In this document: positions 29,480 to 57,016 of the stretch, piece by piece | Numbering within the stretch: the first letter of the stretch is position 1 | How the letters are laid out: every line of letters begins with the position of its first letter | Assembly (NCBI GenBank): GCA_012295275.1 | Contig: CM022674.1 | Coordinates: 6,364,936-6,428,935, forward strand | Source of the DNA: Chrysomallon squamiferum | Taxonomy: Eukaryota; Mollusca; Gastropoda; Neomphalida; Peltospiridae | Length of the DNA: 64,000 bases | Direction of reading: 5' to 3' | Notes under the pieces: model-generated | The model's input: only the letters and a program-made list of their open reading frames with translations | Database searches by the model: none | Told to the model about the DNA's origin: nothing | Position numbers and translations under genes: made by a program

Positions 29480-29775
29480 AAACATCGATGTGTTACTTCT
29501 ACTACTGCTGTCACAACTGATACTAACGTACACCGCACCACTACTACTACTTCGACGAATATTACTATTAGCTGTAATGCATCTACTACAGTTACTACAA
29601 GTGTTATTAATAATTTTCGTCACTTTTGTTGTTCTTATTACCAGTACTGCTGCTAACACCACCATCATTACTACCGAGTACAACAACTACTACGTCATTT
29701 ACTAATACTCCTACTGTTAATACTATATATGTGTGTGTGTGTGTGTCTATAGATAGATAGATAGATAGATATACA
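29480..29775. repeat. Degenerate (ACT)n, (GT)n and (GATA)n
   Basis: Imperfect CTA/ACT trinucleotides followed by GT and GATA units at about 29730-29770. Its first part (ACTACTGCTGTCACAACTGA) also occurs near 28164, so the block may be part of a duplication. Confidence 0.8.
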
Positions 29776-30257
29776 CATACGATTATGTGCATCTTACCTT
29801 AGGTTAGTAGTATGGTCATAGGAATAGATGGTTCTTTAAAAAAAAAATTGTTGGTTTTTTACTTCCCATTTTAAATAATTAGGTATTTTGGCATCTTAAG
29901 TTTTAAACGGTCACAGAAATAAATTGACAGCATCAAAGAAAAAAGATCGATCGATGAAGACTGCAGGCATAAAAAAAATAGTTTAGAGTTTTTACAGTTC
30001 CCCCTCTATTTCACAGAACTAAGAAAAAAAGAAAATGAAGTGATATATCGTATTTTCTTTCACAGTTGGTGTTTTCGTTAAAAAAAAACATAGTGTGTTT
30101 TACTGGTGTTTTTTCATGTAAAATTGCCACGACTTACCCTCTACATTACATGAGTAAATATCGAAACATAATGCGTGCTTAATAAAACGATGGTTAAAAC
30201 ATAAGCAAAGGATTGGGCAAAAAAAAAAAAAAATCAAACCCGACACCTCAACAAACT
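29776..30257. other. 5' flank of p24 copy G
   Basis: Unique AT-rich sequence. From about 30170 it aligns by eye with the promoter regions of copies B and H. Confidence 0.5.
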
Positions 30258-30289
30258 AAAATAGGTCTGTCTCGTAATGTTATCGATCG
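30258..30289 (+). promoter_or_regulatory. Degenerate promoter dyad, p24 copy G
   Basis: AAAATAGG, TCTGT, CTCGTAAT and then TATCGATCG: the left arm and the ATCGATCG box are kept while the right arm has drifted. It lies 94 bp before the ATG at 30352. Confidence 0.45.
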
Positions 30290-30351
30290 CGTCTGCGTTT
30301 TGTTGTCTGTTACCATCTGCGCGTTATGAACTTTTACTATTGAATACGAAA

Positions 30352-33427
<3,076 letters not shown>

Positions 33428-33445
33428 TGATTGCTAATTAATTAT

Positions 33446-33451
33446 AATAAA
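33446..33451 (+). promoter_or_regulatory. AATAAA signal of p24 copy G
   Basis: AATAAA begins 19 nt after the stop, inside the block GCTAATTAATTATAATAAAT. This block is also present after exon 4 of B, C, I and relic F, so the 3' UTR appears to be very short in the whole family. Confidence 0.6.
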
Positions 33452-34672
33452 TGTTATTGTTGTTTTATTTTATTCGTTTGTTGCTTTTTGTTGTTGTTGT
33501 TGTTATTTTTACATTATTTTTTTAGTTCAGTGTTTTATTTAATATATCTGATTTGTAAGCGCGTGTGTGTGTGCGTGTGTGTTTGTATTGTTCTCGCGCG
33601 CTTATTAAATGAAGGAAACGGGGGGGGGGAAGGTTGATAATGGAACAATTAAACGTGTTGAAATAGTTATCTTTTTTAGTCCACTTATCGTTTTTGATTA
33701 ACCAGATCTACCCCTATTCCCGTAATCTTTTTATTTGTCCCGAAAATCCACATTACAATCATTTTTTTTTTTTTCGTTTTGTTACCGTGTTTTTTAAAAA
33801 TGGAAATTTTACCGATTATAAATACATTTTTATATTTAACAGAATACTGAAAACAGCGTGATATACCAGAAAAACGATAAGCAATCGAAACAACAATGCA
33901 AATCAGTTTCACGCAAGATATAGCAAAATCCTTTTCACCAGATCCTCAGAGTCGAACAGATTCTGTGCCTGAGTTAGCAAACTGATCAAAACTGATGAGA
34001 ATTCAACCACATTAACCTTTCTTTACTCGTTGCACTGTGTTTTAATTAATTTTTGAATTCGGTTATATTAAGTAATCACCACTTTCTAGTATTAAACTTT
34101 GGTTTGTCAGCAAAACTTAAGAAAAGGCAGTATGTATGTGTGTTAAAAAATGTTTTTAAAAATATTTTCTAACTTTACTGTTTCTCCTAATTACAGTTTA
34201 TAGTGAATGATCAGTTTATGTATTGTATGTTACAGACAGACAGACAGACAGACATAGAGAGAAGGATAAACTAATAGAGACAGACAGACAGACAGACAGA
34301 CAAATAGGGAGAAGTAGGAAAGGAAAAAAGGTTGGATCACGTGCGAGAAACATTCACTGCATTTCAATTATTTCTCCTTCTGTTTTTATTGGTTTTATTT
34401 ATTTATTTATTTATTTATTTATTTTATTTTATTTTATTTATTTATTTTTTTATTATTATTAATATTCCTATTATTTCCAATAAGAATGCAGACATAAACA
34501 CACAGAGAATTGCTACAAAAATGTATCGTCTCGATTAAATGAGTTCACTTTATTTCCTAAAACCTGATGCATGGTTAATCAAAGGTGCATTAAAACAAAA
34601 GCAAACGGCAGAAAAAAAAAAAAAAAAAAAAAAAAAATCGTTAATAATAATACGCGTCATCTCTACAAACAA
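33452..34672. other. Spacer between copy G and the next exon 1
   Basis: 3' flank of copy G, then GACA repeats (about 34229-34302), (TTTA)n (about 34388-34450) and an A-run (34610-34637). From about 34510 the sequence aligns with the copy B promoter region (GATGCATGGTTAATCAAAG). No gene seen. Confidence 0.55.
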
Positions 34673-34693
34673 AAAATGGGTCAGTCACATTTT
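34673..34693 (+). promoter_or_regulatory. Promoter dyad upstream of p24 exon 1 (copy H)
   Basis: AAAATGGG, TCAGT, CACATTTT (one mismatch), followed by TTCGATCGAG; 74 bp before the ATG at 34767. Confidence 0.55.
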
Positions 34694-34766
34694 TCTTTCG
34701 ATCGAGTCTACACTGCATTATTTGCGATCGTCTGCTCCTGTTGAATGTTTACTTACGAATAAGAAA

Positions 34767-46245
<11,479 letters not shown>

Positions 46246-47783
46246 CTGTTAAAACATTAAAAAACAAAAATTGAAGAAGAAAAAGAAAAAGGCTTGATCG
46301 GTTCTAAAAGTTTAAAAGGCTTATCACATAATGAATGTCCTTGTGTTCGTTATTTTTATGACAATTACTTTTATTCTTTATATAGTAATAGTTATTAAAA
46401 TACTTAAGAAAACATATAGAAAGACAAAACCAGTCTACGAAGAAAGATAGAACATAATGTGTATTTTATTTAAATCTGTATTAAAATCTATTTTTAAAAT
46501 GTCGTTGTTTTATATTTTCCATGAAAGTGTATTGATCAGTTCCTGCGAAACAAAAAAAAAAAGCTTACCCAGATATTTATAATTAATTCCTAATCCGATC
46601 TACGTTTATGATATCTTAATCGATTTATCATCCATCACGACAACAACATTATGACGTTTGTTGATGGGGAATGATGTATACAGTACTTACTGGAAAATAT
46701 AAAATTTTAATATAACGTTGCAAACACACGTACATTTATACACACAAACATAAGGGCCTACGTAGGTACACGCATACATACAGATACATTCATATACATA
46801 CAGATACGTAAATTTATTCATACATATATATACACACAGAATGAAATTTATGCATGCATATATATACATACGTACATATACATATACGTTATATATATAT
46901 ACTTACACATACGTAAATGCATGCCATAAATGCATATAAGCACAGATATCTACACACGTACAAAGTACATATACACACGCATACATAAATACCTCAGTAT
47001 ATTACATAATAGAACTATTGTTTTAGATGTGTGTACGTTTCTGGAAACTGATTCATTGTGACCTGTTTCTTCTTATTTTGATGTCGACACATTTGGTGCA
47101 AGTAAATTCACACACACTTAAAGTCATCTTTAAACACTTTCAAACGCTTTATGTAAACTGAAACGGAATGAACGGCTTACAGAGAAAGAATTCGTCTGTT
47201 TGTTTTTCGAGACGGTCAGTTAGAAACACTGGAGTCACAAATAGAAAACAGATTTTAATGAATGCATGTTATGTCTGCGAATGATAAGATAAACTAGATT
47301 CGTGAAAAAATGAATAAATAAAATAATGTCGTATGCAAATGTTAAAATTCGTCCACAGATATATAGATACATTTCTTCATACAGACATGTGTATAATACA
47401 GTCTACTAGTTCAGTGAAATATTTACAAAAAAAAACCAAAATGAAATATAATCTACCCGTATACTGTATTAGTTCATCACATTCTATTTTGGAATTTTAA
47501 AATGAATTACAAATGTTCAGAAAATTATGTGAATTATTACCTACCAAACAAAAAGTCAATCGTTCCCCGTTAACGTAACAAAATAAATATGTCATGGTTA
47601 CTATGACGTCATTGTTTTGTTCCCATATGCCCATTACTGAATTATCTCCCCTGCATCGTAGATACGACAGATGAACCGATGAATTATGTACAGGTATCGT
47701 TTATTACTTGACATTTGTCTCCCTTTATTTGTTTTCATCATACGCAGATTGTGGAATTAGTTTGTTTGAAATGTTATTTTGTG

Positions 47784-47833
<50 letters not shown>

Positions 47834-48088
47834 GAATGATTCTCTTTTTTTTTTTTTTGTATTTGTTGTTGTTCTTGTCGCTGTTATTTTTTCTTTTTTT
47901 TATTATCATTAATTTTATTTAATTTTTTTTTTTTTTTGAAGTTGTTATTGTTGTTGTTATTTCGTTAAACTGACTAAAATTAAATTAATTTTATATAATC
48001 TATTTTAAACAATAAACAAACTAAAATATAAAAAAAGATCCTTTAGAAATTGAATATACATCTATTTTAAACAACGATAAAAACCAAA

Positions 48089-48126
<38 letters not shown>

Positions 48127-48155
48127 GTAGTAGTAGTAATAATAATAATAATAAC

Positions 48156-48197
<42 letters not shown>

Positions 48198-48224
48198 TCT
48201 TGTCCACGGTTTATTCAGTTGTTG

Positions 48225-48280
<56 letters not shown>

Positions 48281-48296
48281 TCCATTCCCTGATAAA

Positions 48297-48336
<40 letters not shown>

Positions 48337-48500
48337 AAAAGAAAAATATTTAAAGGCCATCCGAGACCTTGCAATAGAATAATTCTTTCGAACTTTAAAC
48401 TATATTAGAAAATTACATGTATTCACAATTTTACAAATAGACTGGTTTTACGATTAGTTGAATCTTCTCATACGGAAATTCCCGATATTTTCCGACATGC
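46246..48500. other. Intergenic spacer between p24 cluster and LEKR1-like gene
   Basis: Unique AT-rich DNA to about 46700, ACAT/ATAC-rich to about 47000, unique to about 47780, then (ATT)n (47785-47833), (AAT)n (48091-48196), (CA)n (48231-48276) and (ATT)n (48301-48335). I recognise no gene. Confidence 0.6.
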
Positions 48501-48521
48501 TTTGTTTTCATTAGTTTCAAA

Positions 48522-48592
48522 ATGGCTGTTTCTCGTAAAAGCGTGGGAATTCGTAAGCAAAGAAACTGGATATCTCGTTTAATAGTAACAGT
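48522..48592 (+). other. Candidate 5' leader exon of the LEKR1-like gene, with a short uORF
   Basis: A block ending in ACAGT|GTAAGT, an excellent donor. It can be spliced to the acceptor TTTTCACAG at 49586, 80 nt before the main ATG. It contains its own ATG at 48522 (MAVSRKSVGIRKQRNW...) that, after splicing, stops at once in the next exon (GTC TAA). It would therefore be an upstream ORF of about 24 codons. The 5' end is not defined. Confidence 0.4.
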
Positions 48593-48901
48593 GTAAGTAT
48601 GATGTATGGAGTCGATGATGATAATTATTTATTTTATTCTAATTTAGTTATAAGTATTATTTTAAATATGTATTTTTGTTTTGTATTTGTCCATTCGTAC
48701 GTACCAATTAAGTTGAAAGAGAAATCGCAGTGAAGGTCTACTGAATTACTGAACTTAAAGAATTTATTTACGATTTCCAATTAACGAAACTATTTTATGG
48801 TCACTAGATCCATGTAATGTCATCGTTTATTATTTATAATTAGTGTATTAAGTATATATTAATACATATGGTTCAGTGAAAGAAGGAAAGACAGAGGTTA
48901 A

Positions 48902-48906
<5 letters not shown>

Positions 48907-48974
<68 letters not shown>
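48907..48974. repeat. (GA)n microsatellite
   Basis: A GA run of about 68 bp in the presumed first intron of the LEKR1-like gene. Confidence 0.95.
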
Positions 48975-48977
<3 letters not shown>

Positions 48978-49666
48978 GGTGTATAGTTTATATTTTGCTA
49001 AGTATAATTATATGTCACATAAACAAAAATTAATCAGTCAAATACAGGTTTAATATGGTCAAATAACTGTACCATTATACTTGAATAATTCCTACAGCCC
49101 TACTATTAAAATGTTTGTTATTATTATTAGTGGTAGTAGTAATAGTAGTAGCATTGTGTGTGGTTTTTATGTTGGAGGATTTGTATGTTAAAATTAACTT
49201 TAAAAAAGTATATATGCTGGACATTTAAAACATTTAGTATATAGCTCTATATTTTATAATTATATAATATACATTAAAATGTAACATGAGAGTTGGATGT
49301 ACATTTAAAAGTACAGTAACTGTACTGATGTAATTTATTAATTCCTACAACTTATTTTAAAATGTCTATTATTATTGTTGTTGTTGTTGTTATTAATATT
49401 ATTATTAATGTATTTTTCTTTTTATGATATATAATTATGATATTTTTGTTTTTGTTTTTATTTTTGTTTTATTTTTTTATTATTTATAAATATTTATGCA
49501 TATATTTTATTTATTTATTGTTCATTTATATAAAAATTAAATAAAAAAGTATCCATACTGTATATTCAAAACATTTCTTTTCACAGCTAAAAACTGTACA
49601 CCTCTTTGGCTCCCCATTATCTCTAGAACGATTCACAAACTCCCCCCCTATTAACAATTATCAAAA

Positions 49667-50356
49667 ATGTCTGACAAAGAAGAAATATTTGAGAGATATT
49701 CTCCCCAACATCCCCTCCCCGAGAAGATTCAGCAGATGACCAGAGATGAAACTGTGTGCCAGTACTGCGGGGTCAGTTACCTCATTCACAACGAGATTAA
49801 AGCTTTGGAGAAAAAACTGAAGGCTGCAGAAAAGGAGCTGGGGCATCTGAGAGGTTGCGAGAAGAGGGAGAAAGACCTAGAGAAGAAACTCGAAGAGGTT
49901 GAGTTGAGGTTAAGACGAAGCGAGACGTCTGTGGATGAGGGCAGGAAAGAGTGGGTAGACATTTTGAACACGTCTTGTTAGTGTGTTGTGATATAAGTTG
50001 TTAGATCTTCATGTACTGAGAATAGCATGTCATAGTTGTAGTGTGCTTATGTAATATGTATGTGTGTGAGTGCATGTGTCTATGTGTATAATGTATGTAT
50101 GTATTTATGTATATATGTATTTATATATGTGTGGGGGTGTATGTATGTGTATATATATAAAAATAATTATTTTATTTACATTGTTTAAATGTGTGTATCT
50201 GTATGTAAATAATTATTTTATTTAGTTTGTTTAAATGTATGTATCTGTATATAAATATATATGTGTGTGTATCTGACATGTATGTGTATGTGTATATACA
50301 AATGTATGCACATATATATGTATGTATCTGTGTCTGTGTATATGTATGTGTATGTA

Positions 50357-50387
<31 letters not shown>

Positions 50388-51107
50388 TTGTGTATGCATG
50401 TATTTGCATAGATAGATAGGTGTGTGTGTCTCTGAATGTTAGTATATGGGTTTATGGGTGGGTATATTCATCTAGGTACACATGGATAATACATACTGAC
50501 ATATAAATATAGACTACATTACAAATATTGTGTGTACTAACAGTAATAGTAATTCACATAGTTAAATTTGTAATGTTGAATTAGTAATTGTAAATAGCAG
50601 TAACAACAGTAGCAATAGCAATAGAAATAAAAATAATAACCATAGTAAAAGTAATAACAATTAATACAGAAGAAGTTGTAGTAGCAATAGTAGTAGTACT
50701 AGTGATAGTTGCAGTGATAGTAGTAGTAGTAATGGTAACAACAGAAACGTAACAATACATATATATTATGTTTGTTCCAAAATTAATCAATTTTTTAATT
50801 TTCAGAAAAGAGATCTTAGCTGCAAAATTAAAAACCACAGAAGATTCTAACAAAACATTAAAAGATAAAAATGACAAACTTGAAAAAACAACAGAAACAA
50901 ACAGGTACAGTAATATTGCACATGAAAATGTTATTTAAAGTATTGCTTAATGTTGTTTTACTGTGCATTAAGATTAAGTTTAGATTAATCTGTGAAGTTA
51001 ATATTTTCTTTTGTTTATGATCAAATAAATTGGTTATGACATTCTGATTATTTTTTCATACCAGCAGATCCACAAAATAATTAGTATTTCTTAAACTATA
51101 TTCACAG

Positions 51108-51148
<41 letters not shown>

Positions 51149-52302
51149 CACCAAAACAAATTAAACTATGCTATATATGATTTAGAATATCGAAACCTAG
51201 TTCATGTTTTTTTTCTTTTTTAAAAAAAATTGTAGACTGAGGTGGGTGAAGATGACAAAGAATTTGTCAAATCTGGCAGCATGTGTCACACTGATTAAAT
51301 CATCTGTGAAACTGATGAAATCTGACGTGAAACAACACGACAGAGAGAGAGAAGAAAACTTCAGTCAAGTCAGAAATGAGATGATCAATCAGCTTAAATC
51401 TTATATAGAAGGTATATGTCTGATATATATATATATATTGTTTTTTTATATATTCTATTATTTTAATTATATATTTGTATTTTATTTTATTTTATTTTAT
51501 TTTATTTATTTAGTTATTTATTTACTTATTTATTATTTATTTATTTATTAATCTTCATTGTTAGGTAAAATCTGTTGATTTATTTATTTGTTTGTTTATT
51601 TGTTCTGGTTAAGATCTTTTCAGTATCAAAGAAAGTATTATTTTTCTCTATCTTTCTATTCCTGCCTTCTCTCTGTCTGTCTCTGTCTTTTTCTATCTCT
51701 GTCTCTCTTTCTCTCTCTCTTTCTTTCTTTCTGTCACTACATATATGTACACACACATAATATTTCCCTCTGTCTATCACTAGTGCTTTTTTTCTGTCTC
51801 TGTGTCTCACTCCATTCCTCTGTAATTTTTTTTCCCATTTTTTATTGCATCATCTGGACCTTAAATGTTTATCAACTTTAACATCCTTAGTTTTATCTTT
51901 GTATTATCTTGCCTTTAGATAAAATTTTAAATAACACATTTTATTTTATTTTTTTTTTAAATATGTTTCAGATCAGCAGTCAAAAGAACACATTTTGTCT
52001 CGGCTTGGTCAGTTTGAAATGGAGAACACAATGTTAAAACAATCAGTAAGAGACGCTAATGAAAAACTGAAATCACAAACGACAAAAACTGAAGAGATGG
52101 GGAGATGGCAGGTGGAGCAGGAGGAGAAACACAAACAGCTGAAAGATAAAATAACAAAACTTGAAGAAACCTGTAAACAGCAGGAGCAGAAGGCAGCAGG
52201 TGTCGGATATTGAAAATCCTTATTTTATTTTGAAAATCTTTTTTTGTATTATTTAAAAAAATATATATTTATATATATATACACAATGTGTGTGTGTGTG
52301 TT

Positions 52303-52344
<42 letters not shown>

Positions 52345-52970
52345 ACTGACCCTCAATTTCACAGACCTAATGAAAGGAACAGGAGTTCCGAAAAAAGCGA
52401 AAAGCTGAGAAATTGCGAAAGTAAACATTAATTTTAAAATTTACCAAAACATTAAACTTTAGTACCAACTAACTGCTTTATAATAAGTAATATAATAATG
52501 TACCGAGCAATACACAGATAATAAAAATAATGTAAAAAAATATACGTAAAGAATCTTGTGTACAGGAGAAAAATGTAGTCTGGGTTGAATGATGTTTGTT
52601 AGGTTAGGATGTTTGTTGGTGCGGTTGTGAAAGTTAATCTTACTGTGATGGGGAGGGTTGTTGAGTTTGCGTAGCAGGGTCTCAGAATAACCTAGAGGTA
52701 AGTTTCCATGTGGGAAATGGCAGAAAGTTTAAATTTTGTTATTTTTCTATATTTTATCAGGATTTCTTCAAATTTTGAAAAACCAAGATCTGTGAAACTG
52801 AGTGAAACAGTGTGTGTAATTCGTAGTAGTAGTTATTACTATTATTATTATTATTATTATTATTATTGTTATTGTTATTGTTATTGTTATTGTTATTGTT
52901 ATTATTGTTATTATTGTTATTATTGTTATTATTATTATTGTTATTGTTATTATTATATTATTATTATTAC

Positions 52971-53036
<66 letters not shown>

Positions 53037-54000
53037 AGTATATAAAAAGGAACTGGATAGTTTACAGTCAGTAAACAGAAAACTGTCAATGGAAATAGAA
53101 CAGTTTCAAAATCAACTCAAGTAAGTTAAACATTTTATAAGAGATTTTCTTTACTTCTCTCTATTATTTATTATATTTTTTTTTTTTAGATAATATTATT
53201 TATCATAAATTATTATTTTATATATCAAATAATTTTCCATTATGTTTTAATCTTTATAAAAAAACATTTTAGAAAACTGATGTGAGTTTTTTATTTAAAA
53301 TATAAAAATCTTTTATTATTTTTTTTATTTTTTTTTTTTTTCTCTCTTCTTTGTTTGATTTTATGGGATTATCTTTTATTTATCTTACATTTAAATTGTT
53401 GAATTACCATTCTTTTCTTGTTTTTTTAAATTTTGGTTCATTTTTATTATTATTTTTTAGAACCAAGAGTAAAGAACTAGACAATGTAACTGGACTACTT
53501 TCAAAAAAAGATCACCAACACGAAGTTTCACTTAACAAGTACGTTTATCTATTTTTACATTTACATACTGAGATTCAGCTGTACATTTTCTGGACATATA
53601 TCAATGCAACATAAAAATATAAGTAAAGCAAGTTTATATATTTATAAACATTAAAAGGTGAAGATTTTTGGTTTCTGTTAATATAATCAACATAATACAG
53701 TAATGCTTTCAAATATAAAGTATTGTTACTAGCATTCTAACTGTTTTTATTATTATTGTTATTATTGCTGTCATTGTTTTTTGTTATTGTTATATATATT
53801 ATCATTATTACCATTATTATTGTTATTGTTGTTATTATTATCATTATCATTATTATCATTATTATTATTATTATTATTATTTACTACTATTATTATTATT
53901 ATATTATTATATTATTATTATTATTATTATTTTATTATTATATTATTACTATTATATTATTAGTAATATTACTATTGTTATTATTGTTGTTGCTTGTATG

Positions 54001-54053
<53 letters not shown>

Positions 54054-54317
54054 TACTATTACTATTACTATTACTATTACTGTTATTATTATTGTTATTA
54101 TTATTGTTATTATTATTATTTCAGTATTATGGTGGAGCTGAAAGCTAAAGAAGGAGAGTTGGTGTACACAAAGAAACAACTGAAGAATTTAGAAAATCTT
54201 TATCAGGAAGAAATAGAAAAACAGAAATCTGTAAACAACCAGGCTGCAGCCACAATGAGTATATCAAATTTATTTATTTATTTATTTATTTGTTTATTTA
54301 TTTATTTATTTATTTGT

Positions 54318-54352
<35 letters not shown>

Positions 54353-56973
54353 TTTGTTTTTTTTTTTGTTTGTTTGTTAATTTATTTATTTATATTTTTA
54401 TTTATTTATCTATTTACTTGTCTGTTTGTTTGTTTATTTGTTTATTTATTTATTTATTTACATACTTACTTACTTATTTACTTATTTATTTACTTACTTG
54501 TTTGTTTGTTAATTTAATTTAACATCTGTTAATTGTTATTTATTTATTTATTTATTATTTATTATTTTAACCTTTTTTCTTTTTTTAATTCTTACTTTGA
54601 TTTATTGTTTATTTATTAAATTAGGGTTTTTATCCTGATTTTTTTGAGCGGTTTCATTATTTTCCTACATATACAACATCGTTCTTTTCTTTTTTAATTT
54701 ATTTATCTTCTTTATTTTTTGTTATTAATTGTTCTTGCTGTATATTTTTCTATTCACGAAGCCATTTCAACAGTGTAAACATAGAAATAACAAATAGAAC
54801 AAAAATACATTTAAAACAGTATAATATAGATGTCACATAATGTATTTTCAAATAGTATTTGATTATTAATTAACATGGAGTTGTGAGTTTTTTAATTATT
54901 TTTTTCGTTGTTGATTTTTTGTTACTGATTAATGTATGATCAAATGGTAATGATTGTTAATTACAGCATTACTGTTTTATTAATATATATATTTTTAATT
55001 TAACAGGTGAGACAAAAGAACTGAAAGATGCACTCTCTCAGGCCAGGGCAGATCTGGAGGCCCTCAAAGCTGAAAGGTGAGGTCAAATTTCTGGGGAGTG
55101 ACATTTGGCGGTATGGAAGATGGGATGCTCAGTGGGAGGGGTGTTTTTTTTTACAAATGTATAAGCAGACAAAATGATTCCTGCTGTATGGGGGTGGGGG
55201 GAGATGCAGAAAGGAAGGAGGGACAGTTGTATGGATGGACAGGGCGAGGGAATGAGGAAGGGAGATATATGAAAGGATGAATACAGAGAAAAAGGGATTG
55301 ACAGGTAGATAGAAAGATGGAAGAATGGATGAATAGATGGATGGACAGAATAGATGTTTGTACATGTAGAAGGAAGGATGGACAGATGGACCACTGACAA
55401 GTATAAACACATATTTTGATCAAATTCATGATTATTATTTTTTTTTTTTCTCTCTCTCTTTAATGACACAAACCAATACTATGTGTGATTTTAGGATGGT
55501 AGCAAAAACAAGAAAACACAGCAAACCAAACACAGCGATGTGTAATAATGTTTAGAATGTGGTTTAGATGAGTGTCGACACACAACATCAGTCTCAGAGA
55601 CGTAAATAAAACAACAGACCTGATGTGTGCAAGGCCAGTGTAAAGTAATTGTTTGTTTTTCAGAGAACTGATGATTTCCACCCACCACAACCGCATAGAA
55701 GAACTCAGAGAGAGCTTTAAAAACAGAATGGCAGAAACTGATCTGTGGCCCCAGAAAGTGAGTCACACAAAAAATTAATTTGTTTTGCCTTTATTTTTAT
55801 TTTTTTATCTCGTTTAACCCTTTGAAGCCTGAGCTCCTATACAAACTCATACTCTGTGCATGTAGAATCAGCTAAAATTTGCAAATATCCATACTTGATC
55901 TCTTAAAAAATACAAAGATGATCTGTAAAGAATCTTTATAAGTATTTTATTAAATGTAGTGTTGATGTGAGGAATATATATCTATATATATATAGTTACT
56001 GCTCAGGTTCAAAGGTTAACTGTTTTTGGATTTTCAGAGATGGGATGTTTGATTTTGTGGTTCATTTAAGCATAAAACTTTCATTTTCTTTGTTTATGTA
56101 ATTGTGTTTATTTATTTTATTTTTATCTTGTTGATATATTTGTTTATGTTCTATTTTTATTTTTTTATTTGTATATTTATTTGTTTATTTATAATTAATT
56201 ATTTATTTATTTACTTATTTATTTATATTTATGTAATAATTTATTTACTTATTTAATAATTTATTTATATATTTGTTTATTTACTTATTTACTTATTTAT
56301 TTATACATTTGTTTATTTACTTATTTAATTATTTATTTATATATTTGTTTATTTACTTATTTAATAATTTACTTATACATTTGTTTATTTACTTATTTAA
56401 TAATTTATTTATACATTTGTTTATTTACTTATTTACTTATTTAAAGTTAGCAGAAGCTGTGCAGAAAGAACAGAATAAACATGCAATAAAAGTGTCGGAA
56501 CTGGAAAACAAGTTGAAAGAAGATTTTGTTGCTGTAAGTATTACATATTAATTCAGTTAATTTAAATCACAATACATTTTTTTACATTCTTTTTCTTAAA
56601 TGTAATTAAAACTTCATGCACAGTTTTATCAAGAAGCAGATTAATGAAATTTCATTGACTTATTCAGTTTAAAAAATTTAAAGTGAGTTAACTTAATTTA
56701 TTTATGTTTATCATTTAATAAATTAGTAGTAGAAGTAGTAGTAGTAGAAATACAGGTAGGAGTAATATTAGTGGTGGCAATAACAGAGTAGTAGTAGTAG
56801 TAAAAGAAGTAGTAGCATTAGTAAAGTATTAGTTTTAATAGACTTAGTAATAGTGATAGTAGTGATAATCATAACAGTAAAAAAATTTCATTGACTAATT
56901 TAGCTTAAAATTTTTAAAGTGAATTAACCTAAGTGATCTCAGTTTATCAGCTAATAAAGTAGTAATAGAAATT

Positions 56974-57016
<43 letters not shown>

